Below, in pieces: positions 58,726-64,000 of a stretch of 64,000 nucleotides of DNA. Every line of letters starts with the position of its first letter. Within the stretch, counting starts at the first letter, position 1. Source of the DNA: Alphaproteobacteria bacterium (GTDB lineage Bacteria > Pseudomonadota > Alphaproteobacteria > Geminicoccales > Geminicoccaceae); contig JALSIM010000006.1 in NCBI GenBank assembly GCA_026990035.1, positions 37,027-101,026 on the forward strand, written 5' to 3'. Both the position numbers and the translations under genes were made by a program. The notes under the pieces are model-generated. The model made no database searches, was not told the DNA's origin, and was given only the letters and a program-made list of their open reading frames with translations.

Positions 58726-60270
58726 ATGCCTGCGAAAGCGATCGAGGTCACCGCCACGGTCTCGCCACGCTCCCTCGGCCCGACGCCGCTGTTCGCCGCC
58801 GAGGCGCCCATCACCTGCGAAACCTGCCATCTCTACCGGTCGAAGCCGGAGGATGTGGCGGCCGCCAAGCGCGCCCTGCGCGAGGCCGGGTTCACGGTGT
58901 TCGAGGAGGGCAGCAGCGACATCACCCTGTCCATCGGCGGCCCGGCCAGGCTGTTCGCCGAATTCTTCGGCGCCAGGCTGAAGAAGCAGAAGGCGACAAT
59001 GATGGAGGGCCAGCAGGTGGAGTTCCTGGCCACCGGCGAGGAGCCCGCCGAGGCCCTGCTGGCCCCGCCCGAGACGCTGCGGCCGCTGATCGAGGGGGCG
59101 GTGATCGCCCGCCCGCCCGAACTGTTCGCGGCCTCGCCCCTGCCGCCCCTGGCCCAGCCCGATCCCGCCGCCTATCGCTATCTGATGCTCCCCGACGAGG
59201 TGGCGGTGGTGCTCCGGGCGGCCCGTGTCCACCGGCTCGGGGTGACCGGCAGGAACATCGTCGTGGGGATGATCGACACCGGCCATTTCCGTCATCCCTG
59301 GTTCACCTGGCGCGGTTATCGGCTGCTGCCGGTGCTGCTCGGACCCGGCGCCAGCGATCCCAGCCAGGACACCAACGGCCACGGCACCGGCGAATCCGCC
59401 AACGTCTTCGCCGCCGCCCCCGACGTCCGGCTGCGGCCGGTGAAGATGGCCAACGACACGGTGGGGGCGATCAACACCGCCCTCAACTCGACGCCCAAGC
59501 CGCGGATCCTGACCAACAGCTGGGGCTACAACGTCGATACCGCCGGTGCCAGCCTGCCGGTCTGGCTGAAGCCCCTGGAGGCGGCCGTCGCCAATGCCGT
59601 CGCTTCCGGCGTGGTCGTCTGCTTCGCCGCCGGCAACGGCCATTTCGCCTTCCCCGCCTCGCATCCCGACGTGATCGCCGTCGGCGGCGTGCACGTGGTC
59701 TACCCGGATCTCGATCTCGAGGCCTCCTCCTACGCCAGCAGTTTCGTCAGCTCCTTCTACCCGGGGCGGCGGGTGCCCGATCTGTGCGGTCTCACCGGGC
59801 GGGCGGTGAACATCGGCGGGACCAAGGCGCCGAGTCTGATGCTGCCGGTCCAGGAGGGGGCGGCGCTGGACGGGATCGCCCCCTCGACGGGGGCCGCCGA
59901 CGACGGCTGGGGCCTGTTCAGCGGCACCTCCGCCGCCTGCCCGCAGGTGGCCGGGGTCTGCGCCCTGCTGCTGGAGAAGGACGCTGGCCTCACCCCGGCC
60001 GAGGTCAAGGAGAAGCTGATGAAGGCGGCGCGCGACGTGCGGGCCGGCCAGAGTCGGATGGGCGACGCCGCGGGGCCGGGTCCGGACGCCGCCACCGGCG
60101 CCGGCCTGGTGGATGCCAAATGGTCCTATCTGATCGCCATGGGCGACATCACCGCGACCTTCCTCGCCGCCCCGCGCGAGCGGCAGCTCGAGATGATCTC
60201 CAGCGGCCAGATGCCGGAAATGCCGGCCGAGTTCATCGAGGACGTGATCGAGACCCTGCGTTCGCGCTAG
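58726..60270 (+). CDS. S8 (subtilisin-like) serine protease with sedolisin-like prodomain
   Basis: Protease of 514 aa. The catalytic triad is Asp184 (GMIDTGH), His219 (NGHGTGES) and Ser402 (FSGTSAACPQVAG), with the oxyanion Asn near 304 (AAGNGH). Order and motifs are those of subtilases. Residues about 38-140 form a prodomain with AAAKRALREAGFTVFEEGS, LFAEFFG and ARPPELF, a pattern closer to pro-kumamolisin (S53) prodomains than to inhibitor-I9. No signal peptide is visible after the chosen ATG, which follows CGGGAGG by 8 nt, so secretion (if any) is by another route. The next gene resembles the prodomain alone. Confidence 0.88.
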   Translation: MPAKAIEVTATVSPRSLGPTPLFAAEAPITCETCHLYRSKPEDVAAAKRALREAGFTVFEEGSSDITLSIGGPARLFAEFFGARLKKQKATMMEGQQVEFLATGEEPAEALLAPPETLRPLIEGAVIARPPELFAASPLPPLAQPDPAAYRYLMLPDEVAVVLRAARVHRLGVTGRNIVVGMIDTGHFRHPWFTWRGYRLLPVLLGPGASDPSQDTNGHGTGESANVFAAAPDVRLRPVKMANDTVGAINTALNSTPKPRILTNSWGYNVDTAGASLPVWLKPLEAAVANAVASGVVVCFAAGNGHFAFPASHPDVIAVGGVHVVYPDLDLEASSYASSFVSSFYPGRRVPDLCGLTGRAVNIGGTKAPSLMLPVQEGAALDGIAPSTGAADDGWGLFSGTSAACPQVAGVCALLLEKDAGLTPAEVKEKLMKAARDVRAGQSRMGDAAGPGPDAATGAGLVDAKWSYLIAMGDITATFLAAPRERQLEMISSGQMPEMPAEFIEDVIETLRSR

Positions 60271-60377
60271 ACCGGAAACCGGTGCGGCCGGCGGGCGGCG
60301 GTCCGCCGGCCCGCCTTCCCTTCCTGCTCCTGTGGGCGATCCTCCTGATCGCCCCCGATGCGTGCGGACGGACGGTC

Positions 60378-60746
60378 ATGACCGACGAAGCCTCCTCTCC
60401 CATCCATGCGCAGTTCGTGCTCAAGGACGCCGCCGGCCGTTCGATCCTCGACGCCGGTGGACCGCTGACGGCGGAGACCATCGCCGCCTTCGCGATTCCG
60501 CCCGAGCGCCTGGCGGAGGCGAAGAAGCGGCTCGAGGCGCTCGGCTTCCGGGTCGAGGCGGCGGCCGGATCGCTGCTCTCGGTGAGCGGCGAGGCGGCGC
60601 TCTTCGCCCGGCTGTTCGGGACCGTGCCGAGGCCTCCCGCCACCGGCGAGGCGGTCCGGCTCGAGGTTCCCGAGGCCCTCGCCGATCTCGTCGCCGGGGT
60701 GTTCCTCGCCCCGCCGCCGGAGCTGTTCCCCGACCCCGCGCCCTGA
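60378..60746 (+). CDS. free-standing prodomain-like protein (possible protease inhibitor/chaperone)
   Basis: Protein of 122 aa that aligns with the prodomain of the upstream S8 protease. LAEAKKRLEALGFRV and ALFARLFG (residues 45-81) match AAAKRALREAGFTV and RLFAEFFG there. VPEALADLVAGVFLAPPPELF (97-117) matches PPETLRPLIEGAVIARPPELF, in the same order. It has no catalytic domain. An in-frame GTG at 60282, 12 nt after the protease stop, would add a hydrophobic segment (LPFLLLWAILLIAP) that could be an export signal; the ATG used here is the conservative choice. Function as inhibitor or folding helper is inference from known stand-alone propeptides. Confidence 0.75.
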   Translation: MTDEASSPIHAQFVLKDAAGRSILDAGGPLTAETIAAFAIPPERLAEAKKRLEALGFRVEAAAGSLLSVSGEAALFARLFGTVPRPPATGEAVRLEVPEALADLVAGVFLAPPPELFPDPAP

Positions 60747-60757
60747 GGCCACGGGCG

Positions 60758-61036
60758 TCAGGCCGCGAGGCGGCGGCGCAGATGGGCCTCCACCTCGCCC
60801 AGGATCCGCTCCACCTCCTCGTCGGCCATGCCGGCGAGGAGATCGGAGACCGCCGGATCGAGACCGCTTTCGGCCGGCGGCTGGACGGGATTGTCCCGGA
60901 AGATCTCGCGGACCAGAAGCAGGCTCCGCAGGGGATCGGGCTCCTGGAGGAGGGTCAGCACCAGGAGGCGGAGGAGAATCGCCCGCTGGGCGCCGAGCTG
61001 GGCGAGGAGCAGCAGTTCCTGCCGGGAGGGGCTCAT
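60758..61036 (-). CDS. small hypothetical helical protein
   Basis: A 92-aa reading frame converging on the prodomain-like gene, with 11 bp between the stops. It is Leu/Arg/Glu-rich and predicted all-helical (LLLLAQLGAQRAILLRLLVL; MADEEVERILGEVEAHLRRR). GGAAGG lies 6 nt before the ATG, which supports translation. No domain was recognised. It could be an adaptor for the protease locus or unrelated. Confidence 0.55.
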   Translation of the reverse strand: MSPSRQELLLLAQLGAQRAILLRLLVLTLLQEPDPLRSLLLVREIFRDNPVQPPAESGLDPAVSDLLAGMADEEVERILGEVEAHLRRRLAA

Positions 61037-61134
61037 CGCGAACCTTCCACGGTTGCCGAAGCCGTCGCCCGCGGCCGCGGCCGCCGACGCCGGAGGATGG
61101 CGGAAAGCCTACCCCCGTCGGGATGAACAAAGGG

Positions 61135-63240
61135 TTAACCGCCGGTCCCCCTCCGTCCCTCCGCCCGCCAGGGCAGGAGCTCGGGGAGCTCGCGGCGGAA
61201 GGGGACCGCATCGGGATCGATCCGGGCGCCGAGCTCCTCGGCGAAACGCCGCCCGGCGTAGACCGCATGGGCGATGGTCGCCGGCGCCTCGGCATCGCCG
61301 ATGGCGGTGACGGTCGTGATGCCGCGATCCGCCCATTCCGCCCGCCGCGCTTCGAGATCCCGCAGCAGCCCCTCCTCGGGCAGGCGGGCGGTCACCAGGA
61401 CCACCGCCGCCGCCTCCCGCCACCGCCTGCGTCCGGTATGGACGCAGACCAGCTCGGTCTTGCCGGCCGCGATGGCGGCCACCGCCCGGCCGGTGACGAG
61501 TTCGACCCCGAGTTCCATCAGCCGCTTCTGGATCGCATGCTGCTCGAGGGTGTTGCGGGTCCAGCTCGAAACCTCGGCGGCGGGGGTGACCAGCGCCACC
61601 TCGAAACCTTCCCGGACCAGCAGTTCGGCCAGCACCCCGCCCATGTAGAAGTGATCGTCGTCGTAGAGCAGCACCGGGCCGTCGCCGGGCCGTTTCCCTT
61701 CCATCAGATCGTCGGGGGTATACACCTCGGCCGCCTCGTCGATGGGAATCGGCAGGGTGTGAAAGCGCGCCACCCCGTCCCGCCGCCAGCGCGATCCGGT
61801 GGCCAGCACCACATGGGCGGCGGCGAACTCCAGCACATCTCCGGCCTCGAGGCGGCTTTCGCGGAAGATTTCGACCTCCGGCATCTCCGCGAGCCGTCCC
61901 TCCCGCCAGTCGCGCACCCGGATCCAGGCGGAAAGCCCCGGCAGCCGCGATTCCCGCAGCACCCGCCCGCCGAGATCCCGCCCGGCCTCGGCCAGGGTCA
62001 CGGGATGACCGCGCCGCCCCAGCCAGAGGGCGCATTCGAGCCCCGCCGGCCCGGCTCCCACCACCAGGACCGGCGCCTCGGTCTCCTTCGGCCGGATACG
62101 CTCGGGGTGCCAGCCCCGGCGCCATTCCTCGCCCATCGCCGCGTTCTGGGTGCAGCGGATGGGGGCCATGGTGAAATCGCCCGAGACGCAGATGTTGCAG
62201 CCGATGCATTCGCGGATCTCCTCGATCCGCCCCTCCTCGATCTTCCTCGGCAGGAAGGGATCGGCGATGGAGGGCCGGGCGGCGCCGATGAAATCGACGA
62301 GACCTTCGCGCACGAGGCGCACCATGGCATCGGGCGAGGTGTAGCGGCCCACCCCCACCACCGGTTTCGTGGTGAGCCGGCGCAGCCCCCGCAGATATTC
62401 CTCCTGGGCGCCCTCTTCGGCGAAGCGCGAGGTGCGGGAATCCATCTCCCAGCCGGCGAGGCAGAAATCCCAGAGATCGGGCAGCTCGGCCAGCATCTCG
62501 ACGATGGTCTCGACCTCCCCCCGGGTGAGTTCGCCTTCGCCCAGGAACTGGCCGACACTGAGCCGGACGGCGATCGCCGCGGCGTCGCCCGCCTCCTCCT
62601 TGGCATCCTCGATCACTTCCCGCAGCAGCCGCACCCGGTTCTCGAGCGAGCCGCCGTACTCGTCGCTCCGGTGGTTGTAGCGGCGGGAGAGGAAATGCTC
62701 GAGGATGCCCAGATTGTGGGCGGCGTAGACGTAGACCAGATCGAAGCCGGCCTCGATCGAGCGGCGCACCGCCTGGCGGTGCCGGCGGCGCAGATCGGCG
62801 ATGTCCTTCTTGTCCATCGCCCGCGCCTGCACCGGATCGGCGGTGAAGGTGATGATCGGCAAGGAGGAGGGGCCGCGGGGCACCATGCGGCTGTAATGGT
62901 TGGGTGCGTTGAGGCCGTTGTCGCAGAGCTCGACGCCGGCGAGCGCACCATGCGCATGCACCGCTTCGGCCATGCGGGCCAGGGCCGGGATGTCGCGATC
63001 GTCCCAGAGGCGGAGCTCGATGAAGGGCGTGATCTCGGCGCTGGGATGGATCTCCACCTCCTCGGTGCAGACCACCGCCCAGCCCCCTTCCGCCTTGACC
63101 GCCCGCATGGCGGCGAGCGCCGTGGGATCGCGATGGCCCATGCCGTTGCAATGGGGCACCTGGAAGAAGCGGTTCCTGGCCACCACCGGGCCGATCCGGA
63201 CCGGCTCGAACAGCACATCGAAGCGTGGATCCCGGCGCAT
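61135..63240 (-). CDS. trimethylamine dehydrogenase-like flavin/Fe-S oxidoreductase
   Basis: Large flavoenzyme of 701 aa: an N-terminal FMN TIM-barrel of the Old Yellow Enzyme type (about 1-340), a 4Fe-4S site (CIGCNICVSG...C, spacing 2-2-11) and a C-terminal NAD/FAD-type Rossmann region (VLVVGAGPAGLECALWLGRR). The N-terminus RDPRFDVLFEPVRIGP and FFQVPHC match trimethylamine dehydrogenase. Cys31 corresponds to the cysteine that covalently binds FMN. The aromatic pocket differs: the region of TMADH Tyr60 reads CTEEVEIHPS, and that of Trp355 reads VSGDFTMAP. Substrate is therefore probably another amine or N-methyl compound. It ends close to the 60758-61036 gene, with a 98-bp gap. Confidence 0.9.
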   Translation of the reverse strand: MRRDPRFDVLFEPVRIGPVVARNRFFQVPHCNGMGHRDPTALAAMRAVKAEGGWAVVCTEEVEIHPSAEITPFIELRLWDDRDIPALARMAEAVHAHGALAGVELCDNGLNAPNHYSRMVPRGPSSLPIITFTADPVQARAMDKKDIADLRRRHRQAVRRSIEAGFDLVYVYAAHNLGILEHFLSRRYNHRSDEYGGSLENRVRLLREVIEDAKEEAGDAAAIAVRLSVGQFLGEGELTRGEVETIVEMLAELPDLWDFCLAGWEMDSRTSRFAEEGAQEEYLRGLRRLTTKPVVGVGRYTSPDAMVRLVREGLVDFIGAARPSIADPFLPRKIEEGRIEEIRECIGCNICVSGDFTMAPIRCTQNAAMGEEWRRGWHPERIRPKETEAPVLVVGAGPAGLECALWLGRRGHPVTLAEAGRDLGGRVLRESRLPGLSAWIRVRDWREGRLAEMPEVEIFRESRLEAGDVLEFAAAHVVLATGSRWRRDGVARFHTLPIPIDEAAEVYTPDDLMEGKRPGDGPVLLYDDDHFYMGGVLAELLVREGFEVALVTPAAEVSSWTRNTLEQHAIQKRLMELGVELVTGRAVAAIAAGKTELVCVHTGRRRWREAAAVVLVTARLPEEGLLRDLEARRAEWADRGITTVTAIGDAEAPATIAHAVYAGRRFAEELGARIDPDAVPFRRELPELLPWRAEGRRGTGG

Positions 63241-63398
63241 CGCCCTCCCCCTCCCGGACGGCGGGACGGATCCCCGCCGCGGCGGCCCTCATCTAGCCCC
63301 GCCGGCCGCCCCCTGTCACGGGGAGCGCGGACCAGGGAGGTAACGGCGGGCGCGTTCCGTCCGATCGGGATCTCGCCAGACCAGGAGCCGCACGGGTC

Positions 63399-63884
63399 TC
63401 ATTCCCGCCGCCACCGCAGCGCCGCGATCCGCGGATCGCCGGCGAAGGCCTCCGGCCCGAAGGCCACCGCCTCCGCGGGATGCTCGCGCATCGCCCGCAC
63501 ACCGGAGGCCGCGAAGAACAGCTTCCAGCTCCGGAAACTCCGCGCACGGGGTTTGCGCGAGGCGAAACTCTCGCAGCGCAGCACGGCGAGATCGATGCCA
63601 CCTCCGGGATCGCGTGCCGACTCGTAGCGCAGCAGCCCGGCCTCGAGCTCGCGGGCGGCCTCCGCCAGCGCCTGACAGCCGGCGTAGTCGGTGGGATGCG
63701 TCCACAGTTCCCGGTCGCGGTCGAAAGGGGCGCTCGTCAGATCGAGCGCGCGCGCCGTCGCGAGATCGCAGGCGAAGGCGGTGAACTCCAGCGCCCGGTC
63801 GGGCCAGGGGACTTCGGGCGCCTCGGCGAAGAACAGGAGGCGCCAGAAGACGACTTCGGCGAGCGCCGTCGCTTGGACACCCCC
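63399..63884 (-). pseudogene. RES-domain (NAD-degrading toxin type) gene, 5'-truncated
   Basis: Remnant of about 161 codons on the minus strand with no start codon. It reads TALAEVVFWRLLFFAEAPEV, EFTAFACDLATARALDLTSA, PTDYAGCQALAEAARELEAG and LLRYESARDPGGGIDLAVLR. This is the middle and C-terminal part of the RES family, whose members include toxins that cleave NAD+. The N-terminal part with the conserved GGRW-type strand is missing. In frame, a stop codon lies only ten codons upstream, inside what looks like the end of an insertion sequence. The likely cause is IS insertion. The Xre/MbcA-type antitoxin expected upstream is outside the window or lost. Confidence 0.72.
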
Positions 63885-64000
63885 GGAAACTGGCCATTTC
63901 AGGCGGAATGCGATTCACTCTGTCGGTAGGGACAGATGAATCGCCGGAGGTGTGGGCATGGCGGGGCAGCGCGGGTTCTGGGATTTCGAGCAGCGGCTTG
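63885..64000 (+). mobile_element. IS5-family insertion sequence, left end (partial)
   Basis: From about GGAAACTGGCCATTTCAGG (63885 on) to the window end, the sequence looks like the terminal repeat and leader of an IS5-family element, followed by its transposase start. The proposed outer edge coincides with the break in the RES gene. The true terminal repeat and target duplication cannot be fixed without the right end. Confidence 0.6.
63958..64000 (+). CDS. IS5-family transposase, N-terminal fragment
   Basis: Only 14 codons are in the window, reading MAGQRGFWDFEQRL. This matches the N-terminus of IS5-type transposases, which begin with a GQxGFWDxxxRL pattern. GGAGG at 63946-63950 lies 7 nt before the ATG. 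The rest of the gene continues beyond position 64000. Confidence 0.7.
   Translation, partial: MAGQRGFWDFEQRL

Noticed and set aside
58428..58814. Minus-strand 128-codon frame in the gap before the S8 protease
   Set aside because: It overlaps the operator dyad, the terminator and the start of the protease, and shows no domain or ribosome site.
63316..63918. Minus-strand 200-codon frame with a GTG start across the RES region
   Set aside because: Its text is Arg-rich and patternless; the RES signature lies in a different frame.

Overview
The window is high-GC bacterial chromosome, most likely from an alphaproteobacterium of the Rhodospirillales/Geminicoccales kind; this is an inference from gene order and protein type, not from a database search. 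Supporting signs are one unbroken run of the rpoBC, str, S10, spc and alpha ribosomal clusters, a short-LID adenylate kinase, rplQ followed directly by a Do-type protease, rarA and rluC, and several alphaproteobacterial-style transport and sulfur genes. Coding density is very high, and many neighbours overlap by 1 to 13 bases.

Positions 46-8510 hold a metabolic block. A short-chain dehydrogenase and an acyl-CoA dehydrogenase lie on the minus strand. Divergent from them is a plus-strand peptide/nickel-type ABC importer (two permeases, binding protein, two ATPases) with an acetamidase/formamidase gene inside the operon. Positions 8511-9801 hold a lone secreted protein with two bulb-lectin motifs and a C-terminal region resembling aerolysin-type pore formers.

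Positions 9855-45145 are all on the minus strand and form the translation/transcription core. In transcription order they are tRNA-Tyr, tRNA-Gly, tuf, tRNA-Trp, secE, nusG, rplK, rplA, rplJ, rplL, rpoB, rpoC, then rpsL, rpsG, fusA, a second tuf, S10, spc and alpha, and finally a Do-type protease, rarA and rluC. The two tuf genes match over about 1206 bp. Candidate promoters are visible before tRNA-Tyr, before rplJ and before rpsL, and a candidate terminator lies after rpoC.

Positions 45212-58351 lie mostly on the plus strand: rlmB, a cupredoxin, tRNA-Thr, a complete ugpBAEC-type glycerol-3-phosphate importer, an M23 envelope peptidase with a long coiled coil, and a sulfur-stress group (YeeE/YedE-type membrane protein, BigR/SqrR-type ArsR regulator with two cysteines 66 residues apart, TIGR02186-like protein, UspA). 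Next come a minus-strand methyltransferase and N-carbamoylputrescine amidase-like pair and a plus-strand SMP-30-type lactonase.

Positions 58352-64000 are the most accessory part. A 374-bp regulatory gap with a perfect 16-bp dyad and a strong terminator precedes an S8 serine protease with a sedolisin-like prodomain. Directly after it is a free-standing gene resembling that prodomain, then a small helical ORF. A trimethylamine-dehydrogenase-like flavoenzyme with a changed substrate pocket follows. The window ends in a RES-domain gene that appears cut off by the left end of an IS5-type insertion sequence.
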